This document shows positions 17,431-27,311 of a stretch of DNA of 64,000 nucleotides, piece after piece; position 1 is the stretch's first letter; the number at the start of each line of letters is the position of its first letter. The DNA is from Limnohabitans sp. Rim47. GTDB taxonomy: Bacteria; Pseudomonadota; Gammaproteobacteria; Burkholderiales; Burkholderiaceae_C. The translations under genes and the position numbers were made by a program. Where the stretch lies: assembly GCF_001517545.1 (NCBI RefSeq), contig NZ_FBYA01000005.1, positions 56,174 through 120,173 of the forward strand. Direction: 5' to 3'. Under the pieces are notes generated by a model that did not search any database, had not been told where the DNA came from, and saw only the letters and a program-made list of their open reading frames with translations.

Positions 17431-18645
17431 TCAGTCTGCTTGCTTGCGCAAGAAAGCGGGGATCTCGATGTCGTCCATGCCCGCGTTGGCCATGCCGTCG
17501 ACTCGGGCCGCGGCGTGCGTGCGGTTGCTGCGCCAGTAGGCGGGCACGTTCACCCCATTGGCTGCCGAAGGAGAGGCTGCGTTCAGTGTCGGCGCCACGG
17601 CGTCTTGCCCGCTCATGGTGAAGGACACGTTGTCGGTACCGGTGCGCAACACTTGCAGCGGAGGCGCTGTGCGGCGTGCACCGGCTTTGGACAGGCCCGT
17701 GGCCACGACGGTCACACGAATCTCGTCGCCCAGGCTTTCGTCGTAGGCTGTGCCGTAAATCACATGGGCGTTTTCCGAAGCGTAAGCGCGGATGGTGTTC
17801 ATTGCCTGCTTGGACTCGGACAACTTCAAAGAACCCTTGGCGGCACTGATCAACACCAGCACGCCCTTGGCACCCGACAAGTCCACACCTTCCAACAGCG
17901 GGCAAGCCACGGCTTGCTCGGCCGCAATGCGAGCGCGATCTGGGCCGCTGGCTGCAGCAGTGCCCATCATGGCTTTGCCTGGCTCGCCCATCACGGTGCG
18001 CACGTCTTCAAAGTCGACGTTCACATGGCCGGGCACATTGATGATCTCGGCAATGCCGCCAACAGCGTTTTTCAGCACATCATTGGCGTGAGCAAAAGCC
18101 TCGTCTTGTGTCATGTCTTCGCCGCCGGGCAATTCCAGCAGTTTTTCGTTCAACACCACGATCAGCGAATCGACATTGGCTTCAAGTTCCTGCATGCCGA
18201 TATCGGCATTGGACATGCGACGACCGCCTTCAAATTCAAACGGCTTGGTCACCACACCCACCGTCAAAATGCCCATCTCTTTGGCAATGCGAGCGATCAC
18301 AGGCGCTGCGCCCGTGCCCGTACCGCCACCCATGCCTGCGGTGATGAACAACATGTGCGCGCCTTCGATGGCGGCACGGATGTCGGCTTCGGCACTCTCA
18401 GCGGCTTCGCGGCCTTTTTCGGGCTTGCTTCCAGCGCCCAAACCGGTTTGACCCAACTGGATAAAGCGGTGTGCCGCGCTGCGTGCAAGCGCTTGCGCAT
18501 CGGTGTTGGCGCAGACGAATTCAACGCCTTGGACTTGGCGCTCGATCATGTGCTCGACAGCGTTACCGCCGCCACCGCCGACACCGATCACTTTGATTTG
18601 GGTGCCTTGGTTGAATTCTTCGGTTTGGATCATTTCGATGGTCAT
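17431..18645 (-). CDS. ftsZ: Cell division protein FtsZ
   Basis: This 404-residue tubulin homologue forms the cytokinetic ring. It shows the N-terminal IKVIGVGGGGGNAVEHMI, the GTP-binding signature AGMGGGTGTGAAPVIA, and the synergy-loop region FEDVRTVMGEPGKAMMG. The extreme C-terminal peptide DDIEIPAFLRKQAD is the binding site for FtsA, ZipA and other partners. AGGAG stands 8 nt before the ATG. The 135-nt ftsA-ftsZ gap is long enough to hold an internal promoter, though no clear boxes are visible. Confidence 0.98.
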   Translation of the reverse strand: MTIEMIQTEEFNQGTQIKVIGVGGGGGNAVEHMIERQVQGVEFVCANTDAQALARSAAHRFIQLGQTGLGAGSKPEKGREAAESAEADIRAAIEGAHMLFITAGMGGGTGTGAAPVIARIAKEMGILTVGVVTKPFEFEGGRRMSNADIGMQELEANVDSLIVVLNEKLLELPGGEDMTQDEAFAHANDVLKNAVGGIAEIINVPGHVNVDFEDVRTVMGEPGKAMMGTAAASGPDRARIAAEQAVACPLLEGVDLSGAKGVLVLISAAKGSLKLSESKQAMNTIRAYASENAHVIYGTAYDESLGDEIRVTVVATGLSKAGARRTAPPLQVLRTGTDNVSFTMSGQDAVAPTLNAASPSAANGVNVPAYWRSNRTHAAARVDGMANAGMDDIEIPAFLRKQAD

Positions 18646-18780
18646 GGTGCTACTCCTGAGATTGTTTGCAGTTGCTTGGATTTTCTAGATACGTTTTTTA
18701 TTATGAAAAGGGGTGTCAACATCGACACGGTCGGCATGTCGGTGGGCTGCCTCTGGCCAGAAAGCGTTTTTTCCAGTTCA

Positions 18781-20010
18781 TCAGAAGTTCCCCACGATGA
18801 AGTCTTTGAAGCGGCCAAAAGCGTTGTTCACCGAACTTTTCTTTTGTGTGACTTTGTAGCCGCGCAGACGGGCCAAGCGAGCTTCTTCGAGCAAGCCCAT
18901 CACCGTGGCTGCGCGGGGCTGGCTGACCATGTCGGCCAAGCCACCTGCATATTTAGGCAGGCCACGGCGCACGGGTTTGAGGAAAATATCTTCGCCCAGC
19001 TCGACCATGCCAGGCATGACGGCGCTGCCGCCCGTGAGCACGATGCCCGAAGACAACACTTCTTCGTAACCCGACTCGCGGATGACCTGGTGCACCAGAG
19101 AGAAAATCTCCTCAATGCGCGGCTCAATCACGCCGGCCAGCGCCTGGCGACTCAGCATGCGCGGACCCCGGTCACCCAGACCAGGCACTTCGACCTGTGC
19201 ATCTGGATCGGCCAGCAACTGCTTGGCAAAACCACTTTCAACTTTGATGTCTTCGGCATCTTTGGTGGGGGTTCGCAAAGCCATGGCGATGTCGCTGGTG
19301 ATCAGGTCTCCGGCAATCGGGATCACCGCGGTGTGGCGGATCGAGCCGTTGGCAAAGATCGCCACGTCGGTGGTGCCTGCGCCAATGTCCACGCACACCA
19401 CACCCAATTCACGCTCGTCTTCTGACAGCACAGCCAAGCTCGACGATTGCGGGTTGAGCAGCAACTGGTCGACCTCAAGGCCACAGCGGCGTACACATTT
19501 GATGATATTTTCCGCCGCGCTTTGTGCGCCCGTCACGATGTGCACCTTGGCTTCCAAGCGCATGCCGCTCATGCCAATGGGCTCTTTGACTTCCTGACCG
19601 TCGATCACGAACTCTTGAGGGGCCACCAACAACAAGCGCTGGTCGGTCGAGATGTTGATGGCACGGGCCGTTTCCATCACACGGGCCACATCGGCCTGGG
19701 TGACCTCCTTGTCCTTGATGGCCACCATGCCACTGGAATTGATCCCGCGAATGTGACTGCCCGTGATGCCCACGTTCACGCGGGTGATCTTGCAGTCGGC
19801 CATCAGCTCGGCTTCTTTGAGCGCCTGCTGGATGCTTTGCACCGTGGCGTCGATATTGACCACCACGCCGCGCTTGAGGCCATTTCCCGGCGCGATCCCC
19901 AAACCGGCGATTTTGAGTCCGCCATCGGGCATCACCTCGGCCACCACCGCCATCACTTTGGAGGTGCCAATGTCCAAGCCCACGACCAAATCTTTGTATT
20001 CTTTTGCCAT
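18781..20010 (-). CDS. ftsA: Cell division protein FtsA
   Basis: This 409-residue actin-like ATPase tethers FtsZ to the membrane. Visible are DLVVGLDIGTSKVMAVVAE (phosphate 1), VVCVDIGAGTTDVAIF (phosphate 2), IVLTGGSAVMPGM (adenosine region), and a C-terminal amphipathic tail ending FGRFKDFIVGNF for membrane targeting. I chose the ATG at 20010; a GTG three codons upstream is in frame. It sits between ftsQ and ftsZ as in other proteobacteria. Confidence 0.97.
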   Translation of the reverse strand: MAKEYKDLVVGLDIGTSKVMAVVAEVMPDGGLKIAGLGIAPGNGLKRGVVVNIDATVQSIQQALKEAELMADCKITRVNVGITGSHIRGINSSGMVAIKDKEVTQADVARVMETARAINISTDQRLLLVAPQEFVIDGQEVKEPIGMSGMRLEAKVHIVTGAQSAAENIIKCVRRCGLEVDQLLLNPQSSSLAVLSEDERELGVVCVDIGAGTTDVAIFANGSIRHTAVIPIAGDLITSDIAMALRTPTKDAEDIKVESGFAKQLLADPDAQVEVPGLGDRGPRMLSRQALAGVIEPRIEEIFSLVHQVIRESGYEEVLSSGIVLTGGSAVMPGMVELGEDIFLKPVRRGLPKYAGGLADMVSQPRAATVMGLLEEARLARLRGYKVTQKKSSVNNAFGRFKDFIVGNF

Positions 20011-20050
20011 TTGAATCACCGTTTCCGTTTCATTCTTTTGTCTTGATCAA

Positions 20051-20839
20051 TCAAGGCTTTTTGGGGCTCACTGCTTCCAGCGTGGTCACACCACGCAAGC
20101 GCAAGGCATAACCGTCTTTGTGCCGCAAATCTGCCCCCGCCAAGGAAGTCGGCGTGCGGCCATAACGGGCCGTCACCTGCGAGAGCGTTTTGAAAAACAA
20201 TTTCAATTGAGCTGTTATTTCCGGCTCGGTTCCCCGCCCCAACTCCAGCAGTGCGCCACCATCGGTCAGCACCCGCCAGCTGCCTCGTGGCGTCAGCTCA
20301 AACTGTTCAATGCCCATGTCCATGGCCTCAAAAATCGGCAGCAAATCACGGTACATCTGCACCACCATCTGCGACTGCGCGTCCGGCCCTTTCAGGCGCG
20401 GCAAATGCTCCACATCCACGTCTTCCACATTTGCTTCAAACACGCGGCTCTGCTGGTTCACCATCTTGTTGGTGCCCTCATCGCCCCAAAGCGCCATAGG
20501 CTGGTGCTCGACCAGAACCGTTCTCAATCTGTTTGGAAAATCCCGATGCACGACAGCACCCCGAACCCAAGGCACGGCCTCAAAGGCTTCGCGTGTTCGT
20601 TTCAGATCAATGGTAAAAAAGTTGCCGCTCAATTGCGGCATCACATTGGCCCGCAAGGTCACCGCGTTGTTGCGCGTGACCTCGCCCTGCACGGTGATCG
20701 CCTGGATCGCAAACACCGGGTGTCGCAACAACCACCAAGCCCCGCCCCCGAGAATCAGCAAGACGAACGCCATCACCAGCAAGACTGCTGTCATGTTCAT
20801 CAGCCGGATATCCAGCGGCAATGGCAGTGTGGATTTCAC
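20051..20839 (-). CDS. ftsQ: Cell division protein FtsQ
   Basis: This 262-residue bitopic divisome protein has a short cytoplasmic start, a membrane helix (VLLVMAFVLLILGGGAWWLL), then the POTRA segment (FAIQAITVQGEVTRNN) and the FtsQ domain (VPWVRGAVVHRDFPNRLRTVLVEHQP is split over its beta region). It recruits FtsB/FtsL. The GTG at 20839 is preferred because it overlaps the ddlB stop as GTGA, the junction style used throughout this operon; ATG codons at the membrane helix would delete the cytoplasmic part. Confidence 0.94.
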   Translation of the reverse strand: MKSTLPLPLDIRLMNMTAVLLVMAFVLLILGGGAWWLLRHPVFAIQAITVQGEVTRNNAVTLRANVMPQLSGNFFTIDLKRTREAFEAVPWVRGAVVHRDFPNRLRTVLVEHQPMALWGDEGTNKMVNQQSRVFEANVEDVDVEHLPRLKGPDAQSQMVVQMYRDLLPIFEAMDMGIEQFELTPRGSWRVLTDGGALLELGRGTEPEITAQLKLFFKTLSQVTARYGRTPTSLAGADLRHKDGYALRLRGVTTLEAVSPKKP

Positions 20840-21801
20840 CCGCGAGCCTCCTGCACATGGTCCAACGAAGCCGCAGCCAGCAACTGGCAGCACAAGGCTT
20901 CGTAGCTGAGGCCCGCCGCCTTGGCGGACATGGGCACCAAAGAATGACCAGTCATGCCTGGCGAAGTGTTGATCTCCAGCAGGTAGGGCTGGCGCGTTGC
21001 CGCGTCAATCATCACGTCGATGCGGCCCCAACCCCGGCAAGCCAAGACCTGGTAAGCCTTGACAACCAAGGCCTCGATCGCAGCCTCTTCTGAAGCGGGC
21101 AAGCCCGAGGGCACCAGGTACTGGGTGTCGTCGGTGAAGTATTTGTTCTGGTAGTCGTAATTGCCCGCCGGGGCCACGATGCGAATCACCGGCAAAGCGT
21201 GGCTGCTGTCGCCTTCACCCAAGACCGGGCAAGTGACTTCGTCGCCCACAATGCACTGCTCGCACAGGATGTCAGCATCGCATTGCGCTGCCGCCGCCAA
21301 TGCCGCAGGCAAGTCTTGGATTTGCTCGACCTTGGTCACCCCAATCGACGAGCCTTCGCGTGCAGGCTTTACGATCATGGGCAATCCCAAAGCCTGGATG
21401 AGGCCATCCATCGACACGCTGCCCAGCTGCTCACGGCGTACCAGAACATAGTTGGGGGTGGGCAAGCCTTCGGCCAGCCAAACGCGCTTGGTCATGGTCT
21501 TGTCCATGGCAATGCTGGATGCCATCACGCCAGAACCTGTGTAGGGAATGCCCAGCAGCTCAAGCGCACCTTGCACCGTGCCGTCTTCGCCATAGCGACC
21601 ATGCAAAGCAATAAAACAACGGTCAAAGCCTTCGCGCTTGAGCTCGCTCAGGTCTCGCTCTGCGGGATCAAACGCATGGGCATTCACACCCGAAGCCCGC
21701 AAAGCCTGCAACACGCCCTGGCCCGACATGAGGGACACTTCGCGCTCGGCAGAGCGGCCTCCCATCAGAACAGCGACCTTGCCTAAATTCAAAATGCTCA
21801 T
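20836..21801 (-). CDS. ddlB: D-alanine--D-alanine ligase
   Basis: This 321-residue ATP-grasp enzyme makes the D-Ala-D-Ala dipeptide used by MurF. Motifs are VAVLMGGRSAEREVSLMSG, HGRYGEDGTVQGALELLGIPYTG (substrate pocket, split here over domains), KPAREGSSIGV and LLEINTSPGMTGHSLVP. It starts in an ATGA overlap with the end of murC. Confidence 0.97.
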   Translation of the reverse strand: MSILNLGKVAVLMGGRSAEREVSLMSGQGVLQALRASGVNAHAFDPAERDLSELKREGFDRCFIALHGRYGEDGTVQGALELLGIPYTGSGVMASSIAMDKTMTKRVWLAEGLPTPNYVLVRREQLGSVSMDGLIQALGLPMIVKPAREGSSIGVTKVEQIQDLPAALAAAAQCDADILCEQCIVGDEVTCPVLGEGDSSHALPVIRIVAPAGNYDYQNKYFTDDTQYLVPSGLPASEEAAIEALVVKAYQVLACRGWGRIDVMIDAATRQPYLLEINTSPGMTGHSLVPMSAKAAGLSYEALCCQLLAAASLDHVQEARG

Positions 21802-23207
21802 GCGACACCTCCCAACTCAAGCACCTTGGCAGGCACCGCACCGATTGAGCCGGCACCCATGCAAATCAACACATCGCCATCGCGTGCGTTGCTGAGAACC
21901 GCTTGAGGCATGTCGGCAATTGCATCGACGAATACGGGCTCCACCTTGCCCGCCACGCGCAGGGCTCGGGCCAGGGATCGCCCGTCAGCGGCCACGATCG
22001 GGGCTTCGCCTGCAGCGTAAACCTCAGACAACAACACGCTGTCGCAACCCTGGCCAATGACTTTCACGAAATCTTCAAAGCAATCGCGGGTGCGGCTGTA
22101 ACGGTGTGGCTGAAATGCCAACACCAAGCGACGACCCGGGAACGCGCCACGGGCTGCTGACAGCGTCGCGGCCATCTCGACTGGGTGATGACCGTAGTCA
22201 TCGATGACGGTGAAATGCCCTGCACCACCGGGCACAGCCACATCGCCATAACGCTGAAAACGACGACCCACACCTTTGAAGCCCGCCAGTGCACGCTGCA
22301 CGGCCGCGTCATCGACACCCAACTCCACCGCCACGGCCACAGCGGCCAGTGCGTTGAGCACGTTGTGGTTGCCCGGCAAGTTCAGCACCAGAGGCAGGTC
22401 GGGCAGGATCACGCCGTTGCGCCTTTGCACCGTGAAGTGCATCTGGCCATGCTCGGCACGCACATCCACAGCACGCACTTGGGCACCTTCGTTCAAACCA
22501 TAGGTCGTCACGGGCCTGGCGATGTCGGCCACGATAGACTGCACGCCAGGATCGTCAGAGCACACAATCGCGGTGCCATAAAAAGGCATGCGGTGCAAAA
22601 ATTCGACAAACGCCGCTTTGAGTCTGGCCAGATCATGGCCATAAGTCTCCATGTGATCGGCATCGATGTTGGTCACCACCGCCATCACGGGCAACAAATT
22701 CAGAAACGACGCATCGGACTCATCGGCTTCAACCACGATGTAGTCACCCGTGCCCAACTTGGCATTGGCGCCCGCGCTGTTCAAACGGCCACCGATCACA
22801 AAGGTCGGGTCCAGGCCCGCTTCGGCCAGCACGCTGGCCACCAGGCTGGTGGTGGTGGTTTTGCCGTGCGTGCCCGCAATGGCCACGCCTTGCTTCATGC
22901 GCATCAGCTCAGCCAACATCACAGCGCGGGGCACGATAGGAATGTGGCGCTCACGGGCTGCCAGCACTTCAGGGTTATCGGCTTTCACGGCAGTGGAAGT
23001 GACCACGGCGTCGGCATCCTTGACGTTGTCGGCCGTGTGACCCACATGCGTTTCGATGCCCAAATCGGCCAAGCGGCGCAGCGTGGCGCTGTCCGACAAA
23101 TCCGAACCCGAGATTTGGTAGCCGAGGTTCAACAGCACTTCGGCGATGCCGCTCATGCCGGAGCCGCCCACACCGATGAAATGGATTTTTCGAATGGCGT
23201 GTTTCAT
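21798..23207 (-). CDS. murC: UDP-N-acetylmuramate--L-alanine ligase
   Basis: This 469-residue Mur ligase adds the first amino acid of the stem peptide. It has IHFIGVGGSGMSGIAEVL, the P-loop AIAGTHGKTTTTSLVASVL, VEADESDASFL, and DDYGHHPVEMAATLSA. It overlaps murG at its start and ddlB at its end, each by 4 nt. Confidence 0.98.
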   Translation of the reverse strand: MKHAIRKIHFIGVGGSGMSGIAEVLLNLGYQISGSDLSDSATLRRLADLGIETHVGHTADNVKDADAVVTSTAVKADNPEVLAARERHIPIVPRAVMLAELMRMKQGVAIAGTHGKTTTTSLVASVLAEAGLDPTFVIGGRLNSAGANAKLGTGDYIVVEADESDASFLNLLPVMAVVTNIDADHMETYGHDLARLKAAFVEFLHRMPFYGTAIVCSDDPGVQSIVADIARPVTTYGLNEGAQVRAVDVRAEHGQMHFTVQRRNGVILPDLPLVLNLPGNHNVLNALAAVAVAVELGVDDAAVQRALAGFKGVGRRFQRYGDVAVPGGAGHFTVIDDYGHHPVEMAATLSAARGAFPGRRLVLAFQPHRYSRTRDCFEDFVKVIGQGCDSVLLSEVYAAGEAPIVAADGRSLARALRVAGKVEPVFVDAIADMPQAVLSNARDGDVLICMGAGSIGAVPAKVLELGGVA

Positions 23208-24268
23208 GCTGCCAACTCCTCACAAGCCATCACAACCTCCCGAGTGGCATTCGTTTTTTTCTGTTCATAAGCCTGTTCAGCACAGGCCAGCAAGCTTTCG
23301 CGGCTCAGACCTGCCAATCGGTCGGCCAGCGCCTGCGCTGTCAACTCAGCCTGCGGCACCAGCCAGCCGCCACCCTGTGCGACCAAAAACTGCGCATTGG
23401 TGGTTTGGTGGTCGTCCACCGCAAACGGGAACGGCACAAACAATGCCGCAGCACCCACGGCCGCTATTTCAGTCACCGTGCTGGCACCTGCCCGGCAGAT
23501 CACCAGATCGGCTTGGGAAAACGCCGTGGCCGTGTCGTCGATGAACGGCGTCAAGTCGGCTTGCACCCCCGCTGCCGCGTAGTTGGCCCGCAGTGCCTCG
23601 ATTTGTTTGGCCCCGCTTTGGTGGGTCACCACAGGGCGCGTTGCGGCAGGCAACAAAGCCAAGGCTTGCGGCACGATGTCGTTCAAGGCCTTGGCCCCCA
23701 AGCTGCCGCCCACCACCAGAACCCGCAAAGGGCCGGTACGCCCGACAAAACGTTGGGTTGGGCTGGCTTGCTCGGTGAACGCCCGGCGCAGTGGATTGCC
23801 CACCCATTGACCCATTTTGAAAACACCAGGGAAAGCGGTGAACACGCGATCGGCCACCTGCGCCAACACCTTGTTGGCCAGGCCTGCCACTGAATTTTGT
23901 TCGTGCAGCACAACAGGCTTACCCCAGAGGCTGGCCATCAGGCCGCCCGGAAAGGTGATGTAGCCGCCCAGGCCCAGCACCACATCGGGCTGCACACGGC
24001 GCACCACCTGCAGGCTTTGCCAGAACGCACGCAACAATTTGAAAGGCAGCACGGCCAGTGTCTTGAGGCCTTTGCCACGCACGCCGCCAAAGTCAACGGC
24101 CTCAAACGCAAACCCACGCGGTGGCACCAACTGGCTTTCCATGCTGTGAGGTGCGCCCAACCAGTGCACGCGCCAGCCGGCATCTCGCAAAGCCTCGGCG
24201 ACTGCCAAGCCCGGAAAGATGTGCCCGCCCGTGCCGCCGGCCATGACCAATGCGCATTTGGTGCTCAT
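23204..24268 (-). CDS. murG: Lipid II synthase (GlcNAc transferase) MurG
   Basis: This 354-residue GT28 enzyme adds GlcNAc to lipid I at the cytoplasmic face. The N-terminal loop MAGGTGGHIFPGLAVAEAL, the middle HEQNSVAGLANKVLA and the C-terminal CRAGASTVTEIAAVG motif are typical. The ATG at 24268 is chosen because it forms an ATGA overlap with the ftsW stop and because the GGTGGH motif follows within 12 residues. Confidence 0.97.
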   Translation of the reverse strand: MSTKCALVMAGGTGGHIFPGLAVAEALRDAGWRVHWLGAPHSMESQLVPPRGFAFEAVDFGGVRGKGLKTLAVLPFKLLRAFWQSLQVVRRVQPDVVLGLGGYITFPGGLMASLWGKPVVLHEQNSVAGLANKVLAQVADRVFTAFPGVFKMGQWVGNPLRRAFTEQASPTQRFVGRTGPLRVLVVGGSLGAKALNDIVPQALALLPAATRPVVTHQSGAKQIEALRANYAAAGVQADLTPFIDDTATAFSQADLVICRAGASTVTEIAAVGAAALFVPFPFAVDDHQTTNAQFLVAQGGGWLVPQAELTAQALADRLAGLSRESLLACAEQAYEQKKTNATREVVMACEELAA

Positions 24269-25563
24269 GAGCGCCCTCCACGCATCATTTGTTTGTTCTC
24301 TGCGTCGATGCGCAACACCACCGCCACGGCGATCAGATTCATCATGATGGCCGAGCCACCGTAACTCATCAGGGGCAAGGTCAAACCCTTGGTGGGCAAC
24401 GCGCCCAGGTTCACGCCCATGTTGATAAAGGCCTGAAAGCCGATCCAGATGCCCACACCTTGCGCCACCAGGCCAGAGAAAACCTTGTCCAAGGCGATGG
24501 CCTGACGACCAATGACCATGATGCGGCGGCTGAGCCACAAAAACAGAACAATCACCAAAGACACGCCCACCAAACCAAATTCTTCACCGATCACGGCCAA
24601 CAAGAAATCGGTGTGCGCCTCGGGCAACCAGTGCAGTTTCTCCACACTCCCGCCCAAGCCAACGCCCCACACTTCGCCGCGTCCGATGGCGATCAAGGAG
24701 TGCGACAACTGGTAGCCCTTGCCCAAAGCGTGCTCGGCACTGAAGGGGTCCAGGTAGGCAAAAATACGTTCTCTGCGCCAAGGCGATGCGGCGATCATCA
24801 CCATAAAGGCGCCCACAAGAACCGCAAAGATCAGGAAGAACATGCGGGCATTGACGCCGCCCAAAAACAAAATGCCCATGGCAATGATCGCAATCACCAT
24901 GAAGGCCCCCATGTCCGGTTCGGCCAGCAAAAACACCCCGGCCAGTGCGACGGCAGCGCCCATGGGCAACACAGCGCGGAAGAACCGTTCTTTCACATCC
25001 ATCTTGCGCACCATGTAATCGGCTGCATAAATGATGGTGGCGAACTTTGCCAATTCCGAAGGCTGGAAGTTCATGAAGCCAAAAGAAATCCAGCGCCGCG
25101 CACCGTTAACACCTTTGCCAATGAATGGGATCAACACCATGGCCAACAACACAAGAGCGATCACAAACAAAGGCCTAGCCACTTTTTCCCAGGTTTCTGT
25201 GGGCACCTGAAAAGCCAACAAAGCCATGACTCCACCCACCACCATGGAGATCACATGCCGGGTCAAGAAATGGGTCTGCGCGTAGCGCGCAAAACGGGGG
25301 TTGTCCGGCATCGCAATTGACGCCGAATACACCATCACCATGCCCCACATGAGCAAGGCGACGACCACCCATACCAATGCCTGGTCCACGCTTTGCAAGC
25401 GGGTCGAAGACCCAGAGGCCGTACGAGCAAAGTCGTAACTGCCGAGGTTCACCGGCAAACTCTGAGATCCGGCACCTTGCTCGCTCAAACGCCCCGTGAA
25501 GAGGCTGGCCATGCGTGCCATAACGGCTTGTGTGCGCTGACTGAATGACAAGACTTCGCTCAC
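24265..25563 (-). CDS. ftsW: Divisome SEDS glycosyltransferase FtsW
   Basis: This 432-residue polytopic SEDS protein polymerises septal peptidoglycan with FtsI. Motifs are MVYSASIAMPDNPRF, RWISFGFMNFQPSELAKFA, LAEPDMGAFMVIAIIAMG, AHTDFLLAVIGEEFGLVG and LPLMSYGGSAIMM. The GTG at 25563 overlaps the murD stop as GTGA; an ATG about 14 codons downstream is a possible alternative. The cytoplasmic N-terminus is rather long, about 55 residues before the first helix. Confidence 0.95.
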   Translation of the reverse strand: MSEVLSFSQRTQAVMARMASLFTGRLSEQGAGSQSLPVNLGSYDFARTASGSSTRLQSVDQALVWVVVALLMWGMVMVYSASIAMPDNPRFARYAQTHFLTRHVISMVVGGVMALLAFQVPTETWEKVARPLFVIALVLLAMVLIPFIGKGVNGARRWISFGFMNFQPSELAKFATIIYAADYMVRKMDVKERFFRAVLPMGAAVALAGVFLLAEPDMGAFMVIAIIAMGILFLGGVNARMFFLIFAVLVGAFMVMIAASPWRRERIFAYLDPFSAEHALGKGYQLSHSLIAIGRGEVWGVGLGGSVEKLHWLPEAHTDFLLAVIGEEFGLVGVSLVIVLFLWLSRRIMVIGRQAIALDKVFSGLVAQGVGIWIGFQAFINMGVNLGALPTKGLTLPLMSYGGSAIMMNLIAVAVVLRIDAENKQMMRGGRS

Positions 25564-27308
25564 AGTCCGCCCTCCATCGTCACGCCAGCCGCTTCGGCCA
25601 AGCGGGCCACAGCCTGACAAAAGACCTCGGCCCGGTGGCCATAGTGGTCAAACATGTCAAAACTTGCACAAGCAGGAGACATCAACACCGCATCACCGCT
25701 TTGTGCCATCGCCGCCGCTTGCGCTACGGCATCGGCCATGTCTGCGGCATCGTGCAAAGGCACGCCAATGTCTTGCAGTGCTTCGCGAATGCGCGGGGCA
25801 TCACGCCCGATCAGCACCACGCCACGGGCAAAGCGCGTGACAGGATCAGCCAAGGGCCCAAAGTCTTGGCCTTTGCCATCGCCCCCCAGAATCACCACCA
25901 CGCGGCGGTCAGCGCCCAGGCCTTGCAGGGCGGCCACGGTGGCCCCCACGTTAGTGCCTTTGCTGTCGTCAAAATATTCCACCTCGCCCACGATGGCCAC
26001 AGGCTCCACGCGGTGCGGCTCACCCCGGTATTCGCGAAGGCCGTACAGCATGGGGCCCAAAGCACAGCCCGCGCTGCCAGCCAAGGCCAAGGCAGCGAGT
26101 GCATTGACGGCGTTGTGCCGTCCGCGAATGCGCAAAGCATCTGCGGGCATGAGCCGTTGAATGTGCAGCTCTTCGGCTTCGTCTTTGCGACGGCGACGCG
26201 TTTCGTCAGCTTCCAGCGCACGCACCAACCAGGTCATGCCGTTCATCACTTCAATGCCAAAGTCACCGGGACGCTGGGGCATGTCACCACCAAAGGTCAC
26301 ACAAGCACGCTCTACTGGCTTTTGCAGTTTCACGCGCACAGGGGCGGGCCGCATGGCCATGACTTGCGTGTCTTCGCGGTTGAGCACCATCAAGGCTTGC
26401 GCCCCAAAAATACGGGCCTTGGCGGCGGCATACGCCGCCATGGAGCCATGCCAGTCGAGGTGATCCTGCGAGAGGTTCAGCACCGTCGCCGCAGTCGGCT
26501 CGAAGCCTTCGCTGCTGTCGAGCTGGAAGCTGGACAACTCCAGCACCCAGACTTGCGGCAAGGCCTGCGCCATAGGGTGTTCAACGACGGGGGCAACGGG
26601 GGCCATCGGCAACAGCGGAGCTTCTTCTTCGTCGTCATCCGCAAAGGATGTGTCTTGCGGCTCGTCCTGGACCTCTTCGATCACCTCTTGGCTGACTGGC
26701 TCGGAGGCATGCAATGGGGATTGGGCGTCGGACTGGGATGTCAGCTCGGCCAGCCGTTCTGCCTCGTGTGCATTGGCTTGCTCATCGACCAACAACTGGG
26801 CTTGCGCCATGGCTTCGGTCAAGGTGTCGAGCAGTGTTGGGCCAATATTGCCCGCCACTTTCACCGTCTTGCCCGCACGCGCCACCAACTGCCCGGTCAG
26901 CGATGTGACCGTGGTCTTACCGTTGGTTCCGGTAATTGCCAGCACCTGTGGGGCATAGCCAAAGCGGTCTTTCAAATCCTGCAAACCTGCGGCAAACAAA
27001 CTCAGCTCGCCGCCTTGCCACAGGCCCATGGCTTGCGCTGCGTCGACCACCGGGGCCACCACATCAGGGGCCAAACCCGGGCTTCGAAACACGGCACGAA
27101 CCGAAGTGCCTTCAACCAAACCACCCACAAATGGCCCGGCCACGAATCGAACAGCTGGCCACTCGGCCTGCAAGGCGGCCAGCTGAGGCGGCGTCTCGCG
27201 GGTGTCGGCCACGGTCACGTCTGCCCCGGCGTGGGCGCACCAACGGGCCATCGCCAGGCCCGAAGCACCCAAACCGAGAATCAGAACGTGTTGACCTTGG
27301 AGCTGCAT
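25560..27308 (-). CDS. murD: UDP-MurNAc-L-Ala--D-glutamate ligase with acidic insertion
   Basis: At 582 residues this is over 100 longer than typical MurD (about 440-500). The core is complete: VLILGLGASGLAMARW, P-loop ITGTNGKTTVTSLTG, VAGNIG, VWVLELSSFQLDSSEGF, NLSQDHLDWHGSM and VILGGDGKGQDFGPL. The extra length is mostly one acidic, low-complexity stretch (about residues 168-250, with DEEEA, many Glu/Gln/Pro) placed between VAGNIG and the VLELSSFQ strand, plus a second charged insertion (ETRRRRKDEAEE) of about 20 residues. These look like surface loops and should not abolish activity. Confidence 0.95.
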   Translation of the reverse strand: MQLQGQHVLILGLGASGLAMARWCAHAGADVTVADTRETPPQLAALQAEWPAVRFVAGPFVGGLVEGTSVRAVFRSPGLAPDVVAPVVDAAQAMGLWQGGELSLFAAGLQDLKDRFGYAPQVLAITGTNGKTTVTSLTGQLVARAGKTVKVAGNIGPTLLDTLTEAMAQAQLLVDEQANAHEAERLAELTSQSDAQSPLHASEPVSQEVIEEVQDEPQDTSFADDDEEEAPLLPMAPVAPVVEHPMAQALPQVWVLELSSFQLDSSEGFEPTAATVLNLSQDHLDWHGSMAAYAAAKARIFGAQALMVLNREDTQVMAMRPAPVRVKLQKPVERACVTFGGDMPQRPGDFGIEVMNGMTWLVRALEADETRRRRKDEAEELHIQRLMPADALRIRGRHNAVNALAALALAGSAGCALGPMLYGLREYRGEPHRVEPVAIVGEVEYFDDSKGTNVGATVAALQGLGADRRVVVILGGDGKGQDFGPLADPVTRFARGVVLIGRDAPRIREALQDIGVPLHDAADMADAVAQAAAMAQSGDAVLMSPACASFDMFDHYGHRAEVFCQAVARLAEAAGVTMEGGL

Positions 27309-27311
27309 GGC

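Noticed and set aside
16198..19425. Plus-strand open frame of 1075 codons
   Set aside because: It is antisense to lpxC, ftsZ and ftsA, is full of His/Arg/Gln as expected from a complementary frame of GC-biased genes, and spans their intergenic regions.
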